Shown here: piece after piece, positions 17,244-26,428 of the stretch | Position numbering within the stretch: the first letter of the stretch is position 1 | Layout of the letters: every line of letters starts with the position of its first letter | NCBI GenBank assembly: GCA_900315975.1 | Contig: ONBA01000001.1 | Location: 62,001 to 126,000, forward strand | From: an uncultured Ruminococcus sp. | GTDB taxonomy: Bacteria; Bacillota_A; Clostridia; Oscillospirales; Ruminococcaceae | DNA: 64,000 nucleotides | Direction: 5' to 3' | Translations under genes and position numbers: made by a program | Notes under the pieces: model-generated | The model's database searches: none | Seen by the model: the letters and a program-made list of their open reading frames with translations, nothing else | Told to the model about the DNA's origin: nothing

Positions 17244-18098
17244 TTATTTTATTGGTCGGCAAAGCTTTCTGCAAAGCGATTCATGGAACGAATTTCCTAT
17301 GAGATTCACAAATCTGAGATCGTTCCTGCCGCGCATTATCTCGACTGATTCGCCGCCTGAAAGAGTTTCGATAACTTCACCGTCAACGCTTACTACCATC
17401 TGCTCGCCGACTGTATTTGAGTTTGAGAGCCTGAGCTTTCTCGACGGTGAGAACATCGTCGCACGCGAAAACAGACTGTGCGGACAGATAAGTGTCATTT
17501 CTATACATTCAAGGTCGGGCTCAATAACGGGTCCGCCTGCTGAAAGAGCATATGCCGTCGAACCGGAAGGGGTGCTGAAAAGTACGCCGTCGGCTCTGTA
17601 TTTTCCGACAAGGTATCCATCAGAGAAAACCTCAAAATCGCTTATCCTGAAACTTCCGGAACGTGCTGATACTTCGTTTAACGCTGTGTATACCCTGTCT
17701 CCGCCCTCTTCATGAACTACCATGTCGATGGTCATACGCTCGGATATTTCGTAATCTCCGGAAACAAGCAGGGAAAGCTTATCAAGCTGATCAGCTTCGA
17801 GTCCGGCCATGAATCCGAGAGTTCCTGTATTTATTCCGAGAAGCTTTGTATCAATCCCCATAAGATGCTTCGCACAGCGGAGTATAGTACCGTCTCCGCC
17901 GATAGCAAGAACTATGTCCGCTGTTTTTGCAGATTCGGTTATAGGCTCGAAATTCACAAACGGCTTATCTGAAAAGTCATCTCTGAATTTAGGACTGACA
18001 CTCACCTCTATTCCGGCACTCCTCAGTACATCACACGCTTCACGCGCACAGCCAAGAGCGTTCTTTTTCTGAAAATTCGGATACAAAGCCGCTTTCAT
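17244..18098 (-). CDS. nadK: NAD kinase
   Basis: Phosphorylates NAD to NADP; 284 residues. The GGDGT motif is in LAIGGDGTILRCAK (about 67-80), and the NE/D and GS(T)AY motifs follow: LNEVSARSG and TPSGSTAYALSAGGP. It lies between tlyA (9 bases upstream) and argR (11 bases downstream), the standard Firmicutes arrangement. Confidence 0.96.
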   Translation of the reverse strand: MKAALYPNFQKKNALGCAREACDVLRSAGIEVSVSPKFRDDFSDKPFVNFEPITESAKTADIVLAIGGDGTILRCAKHLMGIDTKLLGINTGTLGFMAGLEADQLDKLSLLVSGDYEISERMTIDMVVHEEGGDRVYTALNEVSARSGSFRISDFEVFSDGYLVGKYRADGVLFSTPSGSTAYALSAGGPVIEPDLECIEMTLICPHSLFSRATMFSPSRKLRLSNSNTVGEQMVVSVDGEVIETLSGGESVEIMRGRNDLRFVNLIGNSFHESLCRKLCRPIK

Positions 18099-18107
18099 AT
18101 TTGCCTC

Positions 18108-18896
18108 CTAAAGCGCGGAGAATGCCTCTCCGACAAGTTTCCTGAAATCATACAGCGGCACTTCGTCCGCCGATTTTATAAGTTTCACAAGATATTCTAT
18201 ATTTCCGCTTCCGCCCTTTACCGGCGAAAACGTGTACATTTCCGGTGCAAAGCCGGTAAGGCGTGCAAAGCTGTCAATTTCCGTGAGTACACGCTCATGT
18301 ACCTTTCTGTCCTTAACTATGCCTCGCTTGCCGATATCGCTTTTACCGGCTTCAAACTGCGGTTTTATCAGTACTGCCGCAACGGCTCCGTCTTTGAGAA
18401 GTTCGTGGATCTTCGGCAGTATTTTCGTAAGGGAGATGAATGAAACATCTGCACACACAAAATCTGCCTGTCCGCCTATATCTTCGGAACATACCTCGCG
18501 TATATCCGTGTTTTCCATGTTCACGACACGGCTGTCGGCTCTCAGCGAGTCAGCAAGCTGACCGCTTCCGACATCAACTGCGAATACCCTCTCTGCTCCA
18601 TGCAGAAGCATAAATTCGGTAAATCCACCTGTTGATGCACCTATATCAAGACAAATCTTACCACCAAGGTCAAGTGAAAAGGTCTCATATGCCTTTTCAA
18701 GTTTAAGTGCTCCCCTGCCGACGTATAATTCCTGCTCGGACGAGGTTATCTCGTCCGAGGGACAGACCTCATCAGACGGCTTTTTCGCTGTCTTACCGTT
18801 GACGGTTACTGCTCCGGACTTTATCATTTCCTTTGCACGCTCTCTGCTCCTTGCGATACCTCTCGCAACAAGCTCAGCATCAAGCCTTGCCATCAT
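18108..18896 (-). CDS. TlyA-family rRNA 2'-O-methyltransferase
   Basis: A protein of 262 residues with an N-terminal S4 RNA-binding domain (about 1-60) and a FtsJ/RrmJ-type methyltransferase domain. The SAM site is in CLDIGASTGGFTEFML, followed by AVDVGSGQLADSLR and ADVSFISL. TlyA proteins methylate 16S and 23S rRNA; some act as haemolysins in heterologous hosts, which is not implied here. Two adjacent ATG codons (18896 and 18893) are possible starts behind AGGAG; the second has the better spacing. The start overlaps the dxs end. Confidence 0.93.
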   Translation of the reverse strand: MMARLDAELVARGIARSRERAKEMIKSGAVTVNGKTAKKPSDEVCPSDEITSSEQELYVGRGALKLEKAYETFSLDLGGKICLDIGASTGGFTEFMLLHGAERVFAVDVGSGQLADSLRADSRVVNMENTDIREVCSEDIGGQADFVCADVSFISLTKILPKIHELLKDGAVAAVLIKPQFEAGKSDIGKRGIVKDRKVHERVLTEIDSFARLTGFAPEMYTFSPVKGGSGNIEYLVKLIKSADEVPLYDFRKLVGEAFSAL

Positions 18897-20775
18897 TCAT
18901 ACTCCTGCGTCGGATATAATCTGCCATTTTATCGCAGGTGAGACCGTACTTGCTGAGTGCTGAACTGACTGATGCCTGTTTTACAAATCCGTCAATTGCA
19001 ACTCTTGTATAATCACCGCTGTAACCCTTCCACACAAGCATATCTCCGACTACAGACGATACACCGCCGTTTTTCTGTGCTTCTTCAAAGAACACTATGC
19101 GCTTATAATCCTTTATTTCCTTGATAAGCTCCTGTGCAATCGGGTAAATCTGTGTAAGCTTTAAAATGTCACAGTTTATACCGTCGGCTTCAAGCAGACT
19201 CTGTGCCTTGTAGGCTTCATTGTATATTCTGCCGTATGTTATGATAAGTGTATCACTTTTTTCATTGTGGATAAGCAGGTGCTCCGTACTTATATAGTTT
19301 CTGTTGAAATCAACCTTTTCCGCACCGCGCGGATACCTTACAGCAACAAGTCCTTTATTCGCATATATCGCCTTTTTAAGGCAAAGCCGGAGTTCCTCAT
19401 AACATGAAGGTGAATATATAACTGTATTAGGTATAGACGTAAGCATAGGAACATCAAAAAGTCCCTGATGAGTTTCACCGTCTTCACCGACTATTCCGGC
19501 ACGGTCAACTCCGAGCACGACATGAAGCTTTCCTATCGCTACATCGTGTATCAGCTGGTCGTATGCACGCTGTAAGAATGTCGAATACACGGCAAAAACA
19601 GGTATCTGCCCCATAGAAGCGAGTCCGCCTGCAAAGGTAACCGCGTGCTCTTCGGCAATACCTACATCATAAAAGCGCTCGGGAAATCTCTTTCCGAAAA
19701 ATTGCAGACCTGTTCCGTATTTCATAGCCGCTGTAATAGCGCATATACGGTCGTCCTGCTCGGCAAGGGCGAGAAGTTCCTTTCCGAATACTGTAGAATA
19801 GCTGTCACCGGCAGATACTTCCGGATTACCGGTAACTATGTCAAATTTGGATATACCGTGGTACTCGCCGGGGTTCTTTTCAGCCGGAAGGTATCCCTTG
19901 CCCTTGGTAGTTTTTACGTGAATGAAAACCGGCTTGTGGAATGACTTTGCCATATGCATTACCTGTTCAAGCTCAGTAAGGCTATGTCCGTTAACTGGTC
20001 CGAGGTAGATGAAACCCATGTCCTCGAACATGGTACGCTCGAGAATAGTTGACTTTATCGCGTCCTTTGCGTACTTCATGCCCTTTGCCATTTTAGTACC
20101 TACTACCGGTACTTTTGTAAGATTCTTCTCGACCTTTCTCTTGGTGTCGAGGTACTTCTCTGAATTGCGGAGAGAAGTGAGATATTTTCCCAGTGAGCCG
20201 ACACTCTTGGAAATAGACATATTATTATCATTGAGAATAACAATAAGGTTGCTGTTTTCTTTGCAGCAGCAGTTATTCATCGCCTCATAGAACATACCGC
20301 CGGTCATTGCACCGTCGCCGATTATCGCAACGGTATAGTTGTCTCTTCCCTGAAGCTTCATAGCCTCGGCTATACCACAGGCAACTGAAACGGAAGTTGT
20401 GCTGTGTCCGGAAATAAACGAATCATGCACAGATTCCTCCGGCTTCGGGAAACCGGAAATACCGCCCTCCTGACGGAGCGAAGCAAATTTATCAGCTCTT
20501 CCGGTAAGGATTTTATGAACATATGCCTGATGTCCTACGTCCCATACGATCTTATCGTCAGGCGAATCAAAATTGCGGTGTATCGCCATTGTAAGTTCTA
20601 CAACACCGAGATTTGAAGCAAGATGTCCTCCGGTCTTTGAGACTGTCGAAATAAGCAGATTTCTTATCTCACCGCACAAAGCTTTGCACTGTGGAAGTGA
20701 AAGCTCCTTTAGATCTTTCGGCAGGTCAAGGTCAGATAGGCTTATCCTGCTGCCTTCATTTATTAACTCGTTCAT
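18880..20775 (-). CDS. dxs: 1-deoxy-D-xylulose-5-phosphate synthase
   Basis: First enzyme of the MEP isoprenoid pathway, joining pyruvate and glyceraldehyde 3-phosphate with thiamine diphosphate; 631 residues. The thiamine diphosphate motif runs from GDGAMTGGM to NDNNMSIS. GHQAYVHKILTGR and DRAGIVGEDGETHQG are family-specific. It follows ispA by 37 bases and overlaps tlyA. Together with ispA it forms the isoprenoid part of the operon. Confidence 0.97.
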   Translation of the reverse strand: MNELINEGSRISLSDLDLPKDLKELSLPQCKALCGEIRNLLISTVSKTGGHLASNLGVVELTMAIHRNFDSPDDKIVWDVGHQAYVHKILTGRADKFASLRQEGGISGFPKPEESVHDSFISGHSTTSVSVACGIAEAMKLQGRDNYTVAIIGDGAMTGGMFYEAMNNCCCKENSNLIVILNDNNMSISKSVGSLGKYLTSLRNSEKYLDTKRKVEKNLTKVPVVGTKMAKGMKYAKDAIKSTILERTMFEDMGFIYLGPVNGHSLTELEQVMHMAKSFHKPVFIHVKTTKGKGYLPAEKNPGEYHGISKFDIVTGNPEVSAGDSYSTVFGKELLALAEQDDRICAITAAMKYGTGLQFFGKRFPERFYDVGIAEEHAVTFAGGLASMGQIPVFAVYSTFLQRAYDQLIHDVAIGKLHVVLGVDRAGIVGEDGETHQGLFDVPMLTSIPNTVIYSPSCYEELRLCLKKAIYANKGLVAVRYPRGAEKVDFNRNYISTEHLLIHNEKSDTLIITYGRIYNEAYKAQSLLEADGINCDILKLTQIYPIAQELIKEIKDYKRIVFFEEAQKNGGVSSVVGDMLVWKGYSGDYTRVAIDGFVKQASVSSALSKYGLTCDKMADYIRRRSMNDGKA

Positions 20776-20812
20776 TTTAACTCAGGCGGAGAATTACTCC
20801 GCAGCTCCTTGT

Positions 20813-21703
20813 TTAATTTTTACGTCTTAAAAGTTTTTCAGTAAGCTCTTTGAGGAAAGCATTGTCCTCGATCGCATCAAGCCACTCAATAGCCTCTGAT
20901 GTAGCTTTATCAGCAAGTTCGATAGCTTTTTCAAGTCCGAAAAGTGTAACGAAAGTAGTTTTATTCTCACGCTCGTCACTGCCGATAGGCTTGCCGAGTT
21001 CCTCCTGTGTACTTGTAACATCGAGGATATCATCTATTATCTGGAATGCAAGTCCGAGACGAAGACCGTACTCAGCCGCAGACCTCAGTGTTTCCCTGCT
21101 TGCGTCAGCACAGATAGCTCCCATTACTGCGGAAACCGCAATGAGCTGCCCCGTCTTGCAGCGGTACATATTTCTGAGCTCGTCCTCAGTAACGTCACTG
21201 CGCTCCTCATTGAGCATATCTATTACCTGACCGCCAATCATACCGTCTCTGCCGACAGAGTTTGCAAGCACAGATATGATAAGAACTTTCTGGTCAGCGG
21301 TAAGGTCGGGAGAATCGGCAATTATCTCAAATGGCAGCACAGAGAGTGCGTCGCCTGCGAGTATAGCCATAGCCTCACCGTAAGCCTTATGACATGACGG
21401 CTTGCCTCTGCGGAAATCGTCGTTGTCCATAGCCGGAAGGTCATCATGGATAAGCGAGAAAGTATGTATCATCTCTATCGCACAGGCGGGAGCTATCGCA
21501 GACTCGATATTTCCTCCGAGTGCCTCACAGAATGCATACACAAGAGCAGGTCTTACACGTTTTCCGCCTGCCTCAAGTGAATAATTCATAGCGTCGATAA
21601 GTTCCTTCTGAGGGGCATTAGCTTCGGTATGGTCGTTGTACTTCAGCAGGTTTTCCTCGGTCAGCTTGATATACTGAGCCATTTTTTCTTCAAATTTGCT
21701 CAT
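20813..21703 (-). CDS. ispA: Polyprenyl synthetase (farnesyl diphosphate synthase type)
   Basis: Condenses isopentenyl units into farnesyl or geranyl diphosphate; 296 residues. The first Asp-rich motif is in LIHDDLPAMDNDDFRRGKPS (split here to its core DDLPAMD), and the second is DDILD near residue 217. The pattern with two residues inserted between the first aspartates is that of bacterial short-chain synthases. It overlaps xseB by 14 bases. Chain length cannot be fixed by eye. Confidence 0.94.
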   Translation of the reverse strand: MSKFEEKMAQYIKLTEENLLKYNDHTEANAPQKELIDAMNYSLEAGGKRVRPALVYAFCEALGGNIESAIAPACAIEMIHTFSLIHDDLPAMDNDDFRRGKPSCHKAYGEAMAILAGDALSVLPFEIIADSPDLTADQKVLIISVLANSVGRDGMIGGQVIDMLNEERSDVTEDELRNMYRCKTGQLIAVSAVMGAICADASRETLRSAAEYGLRLGLAFQIIDDILDVTSTQEELGKPIGSDERENKTTFVTLFGLEKAIELADKATSEAIEWLDAIEDNAFLKELTEKLLRRKN

Positions 21704-21878
21704 TGCCGTTATCCTCCGTTATTTTTATTTTTGCTTCATCAAGCTGCTTCTTACAGACTGCCGAGAGCTTAACTCCCTCGCCATACAGCTCGACTGCTTT
21801 CTCAAGCGGTATTTCACCTTTTTCAAGCTCAGCAACAACAGTGCTCAGCTTTTTCATATTCTCTTCAAACGTTTCCAT
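21690..21878 (-). CDS. xseB: Exodeoxyribonuclease VII small subunit
   Basis: A 62-residue subunit that binds XseA. The helical FEENMKKLSTVVAELEKGEI followed by LEKAVELYGEGVKL is the family pattern. It starts 4 bases after xseA, as usual, and its end overlaps ispA. Confidence 0.95.
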   Translation of the reverse strand: METFEENMKKLSTVVAELEKGEIPLEKAVELYGEGVKLSAVCKKQLDEAKIKITEDNGNEQI

Positions 21879-21882
21879 ATTT

Positions 21883-23073
21883 TCACCATTTTTCAGTTAT
21901 CTCAGCCTTTGCTCCGCCTTTATCGAATCGCAGAGTTACCTCACTGCCGTTTTCGATATCATCAGAGCTGCGGACAAGTTCATCTCCGCTGTATACAAGC
22001 GAATATCCGCGAGCCATGACCTTCAGCGGACTAAGACTGTCGAGTCTTGCTATTTTTTCACAAAGCTCCGAACCGCGCTTTTCGGTGTATCGCTCAAAGG
22101 CACGTCCCATACGATTATCGAGGTCTGTGAGCTGCTGTCCGATAAGAGTCAGTCTGCTATCCGGAGACTGTGCCGCAAGACGTGAGTTTATTGCAGTAAA
22201 CCGGTCTGCTGCCCTGTTGAAACTAAGCATGACAGCTCGCTCGGCACGTTTTTCATAGGAATCTATGCTGTCTTTAATTGTGGAAATATCGGGTGCTGCC
22301 AACTCCGCCGCAGCCGATGGTGTAGGAGCACGCATATCTGCTGCAAGGTCAGCGATAGTGAGGTCCACCTCATGTCCTACCGCCGATATTACCGGCACTT
22401 TGCATCCGTATATTCCTCTTGCTACCTGTTCTGTATTGAACGCTCCGAGGTCTTCAGCAGAGCCTCCTCCGCGTCCTACTATTATAACGTCGCAGCCTGC
22501 CGCTTCAGCTTTGAGGATTCCTCTGCATATTGATGCGGGAGCGCCTTCGCCCTGCACAAGTGCATTAACGGCGTAAAGCTCACAAAGCGGATAACGCCGC
22601 GAGAGTACATTTATGATATCTCTTACAGCTGCGCCGCTCAGAGATGTTACAGCGCCTATCTTTTTAGGCATATACGGCAGCGGACGCTTATGCTCAGCAG
22701 CAAATATCCCCTCTTTTTCGAGCTTCTTTTTCAATTGCTCAAGTGCAGCACTTGCTTTGCCTGCACCTTCGGGAATAATATCGTTCGCGTAGAGCTGATA
22801 CGCTCCGTCACGCTCATATACCGATATACTGCCGGAAACCGCTACAGACATTCCGTCCTCGGGCATGAATTTAAGTCTTGATGCTGCCGAAGCAAACATT
22901 ACTGCTTTTATCGAACTTTCGCTGTCTTTCAGCGAGAAATAACAATGTCCGCTTTTGAAGTGCTTCACGAAATTCGATATCTCGCCCTTGACCATGATAC
23001 CCTGTAAAATGCGGTCACCTTTGAGCTTCGAGCCGATATATCTGTTAACTTGTGTAACTGTTACTACAGGCAT
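21883..23073 (-). CDS. xseA: Exodeoxyribonuclease VII large subunit
   Basis: Degrades single-stranded DNA to oligonucleotides together with XseB; 396 residues. The N-terminal OB fold includes VKGEISNFVKHFKSGHCYFS. The catalytic region has GAVTSLSGAAVRDIINVLSRR and GRGGGSAEDLGAFN, both diagnostic. The C-terminal helical part is the coiled-coil arm, followed by LKVMARGYSLVY. It overlaps the TsaD-like gene by 10 bases. Confidence 0.96.
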   Translation of the reverse strand: MPVVTVTQVNRYIGSKLKGDRILQGIMVKGEISNFVKHFKSGHCYFSLKDSESSIKAVMFASAASRLKFMPEDGMSVAVSGSISVYERDGAYQLYANDIIPEGAGKASAALEQLKKKLEKEGIFAAEHKRPLPYMPKKIGAVTSLSGAAVRDIINVLSRRYPLCELYAVNALVQGEGAPASICRGILKAEAAGCDVIIVGRGGGSAEDLGAFNTEQVARGIYGCKVPVISAVGHEVDLTIADLAADMRAPTPSAAAELAAPDISTIKDSIDSYEKRAERAVMLSFNRAADRFTAINSRLAAQSPDSRLTLIGQQLTDLDNRMGRAFERYTEKRGSELCEKIARLDSLSPLKVMARGYSLVYSGDELVRSSDDIENGSEVTLRFDKGGAKAEITEKW

Positions 23074-24020
23074 TTTTTCTCACCCATTTGTTTGAGGTAT
23101 CCGTATATTGCAACTCCTGACGCATTGTCACATGAAAACTCCGGAGCTGCAAATGCAGCATCAGGATATAGTGACACTATCCTGTCTCTTATGAGTTTGT
23201 CAGACATTACTCCGCCTGCAAAAACAAGCGGATATCTGCCGTATTTTTCTATAGCTGAATCTGTCATCGCGATTATGGTCTCAGCGATGAAATCAAGACA
23301 GTAGCGTGCGATATTCTCAGGTTTTTCGCCTTTTTTCAACATATCACCGCACTTGTTCTGTACTCCGGAAAGACAGCAGCTGCCGTCCTTGATAACAGGC
23401 TTTACCTTGAATGTCTTATCAGCTTTAAGTGCAAGCTTTTCAAGTTCAGGACCGCATGGAAATTGCAGTCCGAGCATAACTCCTGTGCGGTCAACTGCCT
23501 GTCCCGCTTTAAGGTCAAGAGACCTTCCCGCCTCTTCAACTTTTATCATCTCGTCAGGGTCAGGACTGCAAAAAAGGCAGTCGGTAGTTCCTCCGCTTAC
23601 GTGAAATGCAATGAACTGTTCATTCACAAGTGAAAGCTTTTCCGCAGAATAAAGTGCAGCAAGAATATGTCCGACCTGATGTGAGGTCGTATACATCGGA
23701 ACGCTGTTCAAAGCCGAATACGCCCTTGCAAGTCCTTCTCCGCAAAGGAAACACGGCATATATGAACCCTCAGCATTTCTCGGGCGAACCGATGCACTTA
23801 CCGCTGCCGGACTCTTTATACTGTACTCACTGCAAAGCTGCTCGACCATATCCGGAAGCTGCTTTGTATGATGAAATACCGCATCACTCTGACGGAGTCC
23901 GAGTTCACCCGGCTTGACAGGAAGCAGTTTTTTCCGCTGTACTATACGTTTTTCCTCACTGATATATACTGCCGCAGAAGTTGTATAATTGCTTGTGTCC
24001 AAGCCGAGAAACTCAGGCAT
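23064..24020 (-). CDS. Kae1/TsaD-like protein (peptidase M22 family), probable paralog
   Basis: A protein of 318 residues with the ASKHA fold of TsaD. The opening FLGLDTSNYTTSAAV differs from canonical TsaD, which usually has ESSCDET here. The metal-site pattern HxxxH is in SHQVGH (about 118), and a late Asp is in DNASG. It is a divergent TsaD paralog seen in Clostridia, not clearly the t6A enzyme itself. I chose the ATG at 24020 because GGAG lies 9 bases upstream; the longer reading from 24062 would run deep into nusB. It overlaps nusB by 8 bases. Confidence 0.82.
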   Translation of the reverse strand: MPEFLGLDTSNYTTSAAVYISEEKRIVQRKKLLPVKPGELGLRQSDAVFHHTKQLPDMVEQLCSEYSIKSPAAVSASVRPRNAEGSYMPCFLCGEGLARAYSALNSVPMYTTSHQVGHILAALYSAEKLSLVNEQFIAFHVSGGTTDCLFCSPDPDEMIKVEEAGRSLDLKAGQAVDRTGVMLGLQFPCGPELEKLALKADKTFKVKPVIKDGSCCLSGVQNKCGDMLKKGEKPENIARYCLDFIAETIIAMTDSAIEKYGRYPLVFAGGVMSDKLIRDRIVSLYPDAAFAAPEFSCDNASGVAIYGYLKQMGEKKCL

Positions 24021-24423
24021 TTTCTTCTGCTCCGCGGTCGCGGGAGAATGCTCCGAGTACACCGTTGATAAACGATGCGTCCTCGCGGTATGTATATGTC
24101 ATAGCGAGCTTTACAGCCTCACTGATAGCTGCATTCATAGGAGTACTCTCCTCATACAGGCACTCATAGAGTGCAATTCTGAGTATAGCATGATTGAGCT
24201 TTGAGATACGTGAGAGCTTTCTCGATTTACTGTAATTCTCAATAATACCGTCAAGTTCATCAGCGTGTGCGAGAGTACCGTTAACGAGTGACTTGACCTC
24301 GTCATTGACGGTTATCTCGTCTATCTCCTCAGCTATATCATAAAGCTCCTGTATATCGTCATCACGCAGCAGCTGCTCAAAAACGATTTTGAACGCGCTG
24401 TCTCTTACTTCTCTTCTGGTCAT
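24013..24423 (-). CDS. nusB: Transcription antitermination factor NusB
   Basis: An RNA-binding protein of 136 residues that joins the antitermination complex on rRNA transcripts. It is all-helical, with RREVRDSAFKIVFEQLL at the N-terminus and AILRIALYECLYEESTP with NAAISEAVKLAMTY in the C-terminal half, the family core. The neighbouring Asp23-family gene upstream and xseA downstream are typical for Clostridia. Confidence 0.95.
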   Translation of the reverse strand: MTRREVRDSAFKIVFEQLLRDDDIQELYDIAEEIDEITVNDEVKSLVNGTLAHADELDGIIENYSKSRKLSRISKLNHAILRIALYECLYEESTPMNAAISEAVKLAMTYTYREDASFINGVLGAFSRDRGAEENA

Positions 24424-24444
24424 TTTACCGCTCCTTAAGTTTTA

Positions 24445-24780
24445 TCATTCAAAGACTACACCGCTCACGATAACATTAACTCTTGCTACCGTAACGCCGG
24501 TCATATTCTGCACGTTCTCCTTTACAGCTGTCTGAACTTCCTCTGCCACAACTGTAGCCTTTGCGCCGTTTTTAACTTTTATTTTTATTTCGAGAGCAGC
24601 AACATCGCCTATAACACTTACCGTTATCGGACCGTTGCTCCTGAGCTTGCTCATTTTTGTTATCTCGCCTGCAAGACCCGCTACACCATTGACATCAAGT
24701 GTGGCAAGCCTTGCGACGGTGATGATAACGTCCTCAGATATTCTGAGCTTACTCTGGGCGCTCTTTTTAACATCGTCCAT
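24445..24780 (-). CDS. Asp23/Gls24 (YloU-like) protein
   Basis: A 111-residue protein of the Asp23/Gls24 family, linked in other Firmicutes to cell-envelope homeostasis. It has the family alternation ITVARLATLDVNGVAGLAG and later VAALEIKIKVKNGAK. I chose the ATG at 24780 because GGAGG stands 7 bases before it. A promoter lies upstream (24854-24882), so this is the first gene of the 15-gene run ending with the penicillin-binding protein. The function is not better defined from sequence. Confidence 0.9.
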   Translation of the reverse strand: MDDVKKSAQSKLRISEDVIITVARLATLDVNGVAGLAGEITKMSKLRSNGPITVSVIGDVAALEIKIKVKNGAKATVVAEEVQTAVKENVQNMTGVTVARVNVIVSGVVFE

Positions 24781-24853
24781 TTTTATACCTCCGTTTTGCT
24801 GAAGATTTGAGTACATTTTTTAATTAAAACCGCATACGCACTCTTACTTTTAT

Positions 24854-24882
24854 ATTATACCAAAAAAAATGAATATTTTCAA
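24854..24882 (-). promoter_or_regulatory. Promoter of the Asp23-nusB-xse-recN run
   Basis: TTGAAA (24877-24882) and TATAAT (24854-24859) on the minus strand are 17 bases apart. The -35 box abuts the spoIIIAH stop codon, giving the housekeeping run its own sigma-A start distinct from the sporulation operon. Confidence 0.8.
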
Positions 24883-25443
24883 CTACTTTACCTCAAAAAT
24901 TCTTATATTTTCTGAAGAAACTTCGGTCTCACTGAGAATGATGTCCTTGATTGCGGCAGCCTGAGCTTTGTCGAGTCCCTCTGTTTTGACAACTATCTTA
25001 GCAGAAGTGCCGTCAAGATAGGCAATACAGTCTTCAAATCCCTGTGCTTTTATCAGTGACTCTATTTTTCCCTCCGACTCTATCATCTTCGATACCTCTA
25101 CCGCGTCAAGTGCATTTACGACCATTTCGTCCTCGGTAAGGTCTCCGCCGCCTATCATTGTCTGCAAAGTCTGCACCGCCTCGTCACGGTTATTCATTTT
25201 GTCAAGTCTTGCCTGTGCAAAATAGTCAACAGATGTCTGCTCAGCTTTATCAGCCTTAGCGTCTACAAATTCTGTATCGCCGTAGCTGACAGTCTCCCCT
25301 GTCTCTGAGACTTTTACTGCATTGTCCTTTTTAAGATTTGTCGGAGCAGTCGTATAGTTTATGTACACAGCTATCGCAAGCATGAGTGTGAGACAGGTCA
25401 TTATTATCTGTTTTTTTCCGATGATTATTGAAGGCTTTTTCAT
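24883..25443 (-). CDS. spoIIIAH: Stage III sporulation protein AH
   Basis: A protein of 186 residues with one N-terminal membrane segment (about 12-27, LTLMLAIAVYINY) and an extracytoplasmic ring-forming domain. In Bacillus it binds forespore SpoIIQ to build the channel between mother cell and forespore. The C-terminal part, IESLIKAQGFEDCIAYLDG then AAIKDIILSET, is the family core. It is last in the complete spoIIIA octet. Confidence 0.93.
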   Translation of the reverse strand: MKKPSIIIGKKQIIMTCLTLMLAIAVYINYTTAPTNLKKDNAVKVSETGETVSYGDTEFVDAKADKAEQTSVDYFAQARLDKMNNRDEAVQTLQTMIGGGDLTEDEMVVNALDAVEVSKMIESEGKIESLIKAQGFEDCIAYLDGTSAKIVVKTEGLDKAQAAAIKDIILSETEVSSENIRIFEVK

Positions 25444-25453
25444 AGTTATCTCC

Positions 25454-25981
25454 TCATTTCATTTTAGTAACGTATATCTTCGCGGTCGGAATACCGAGTG
25501 CTGCGGAAGCTGCCTTGTATATCCTTTCCTCAACTGCGGGACTTCCGCAGCCTGTACATACTATGACAGCTCCCGCTATCTCGGGGGTTTCGACCGTTTC
25601 TATCAGCGGTCCGCGCTGACTGCTTCCACCGGTCATAACATATTTTTTCTCCTCCTCCGTCCTGTTTTCTGAGCTGCTCTTTTTTCCCTCGGCAGCATAG
25701 ACGTATCTCTCGCCGCTCACAACTGTGAGATACACTTCAACCTCGCCTGCACCGTCGATATTCCGCAGGAAACCACGGAGTTTTCTCTCCATATTACGGC
25801 AGTATTCGTCACTCGCTTCTGATACCGGCGAGGTTGAAGCTTTCTGCACCGGCTGCTGATTCTTGTCCGGCAGAAATGATGTTATCAGTATCAGCAGCAG
25901 TCCTGCCATGCCGAGGACCGTGACGACTACCGCAGAGCGCTTGCTTCCAAGAAGGTCTTCAAGTATTTTCACTGCTTTCAT
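25454..25981 (-). CDS. spoIIIAG: Stage III sporulation protein AG
   Basis: A 175-residue component of the sporulation feeding channel. One membrane segment (about 18-38) is followed by a linker and the ring-building domain with GAGEVEVYLTVVSGERYVYA and PEIAGAVIVCTGCGSPAVEE. The overlap of 23 bases with spoIIIAF and the position before spoIIIAH are as in other spore formers. Confidence 0.93.
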   Translation of the reverse strand: MKAVKILEDLLGSKRSAVVVTVLGMAGLLLILITSFLPDKNQQPVQKASTSPVSEASDEYCRNMERKLRGFLRNIDGAGEVEVYLTVVSGERYVYAAEGKKSSSENRTEEEKKYVMTGGSSQRGPLIETVETPEIAGAVIVCTGCGSPAVEERIYKAASAALGIPTAKIYVTKMK

Positions 25982-26417
25982 TTACTACCTCCGTTTCCTG
26001 ACCGAGGCTGTTTCTTATAATTTCCGCAGCCGCCTCGCTGTCCTCTGCTGTGACCGTCACCTTACTAATACATATGCTGCCGTCATCAGAAATATTAACA
26101 TCTGCCGTTAATTTTTCACATCTGATACCGGCAGCAGTAATCTGCTGCATGAGCACATCTGCGATATTCTGTGCAGACTGCTCTTCAAGTGCCATTCTGC
26201 GTACCTCCTCTTCTGCATCATAATCAAGCTCGTAGCTGCTTATTTCCGGAAGCTCAAAGTGTACCGCACCATTCGCAAACGGCGCAATAAGTATGATAAC
26301 AAGTAAAATGTCGAGCATGAAACACAGCTGCCGTTTCATTTTTGTTCCTCCTGCCGCCTGACCAATCAGGCATTTCGCTGCCGACACTACACATACTGCA
26401 AGAATTGCCTCTCTCAT
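25959..26417 (-). CDS. spoIIIAF: Stage III sporulation protein AF
   Basis: A 152-residue protein with two N-terminal hydrophobic segments (about 1-20 and 28-48, the second in QLCFMLDILLVIILIAPF) and a C-terminal soluble domain, the family layout. I chose the ATG at 26417 because GAGG lies just upstream and spoIIIAE ends 12 bases before; a longer reading from 26498 would run into spoIIIAE. It is a component of the spoIIIA channel. Confidence 0.9.
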   Translation of the reverse strand: MREAILAVCVVSAAKCLIGQAAGGTKMKRQLCFMLDILLVIILIAPFANGAVHFELPEISSYELDYDAEEEVRRMALEEQSAQNIADVLMQQITAAGIRCEKLTADVNISDDGSICISKVTVTAEDSEAAAEIIRNSLGQETEVVNESSENT

Positions 26418-26428
26418 ATTCCGCCTCC

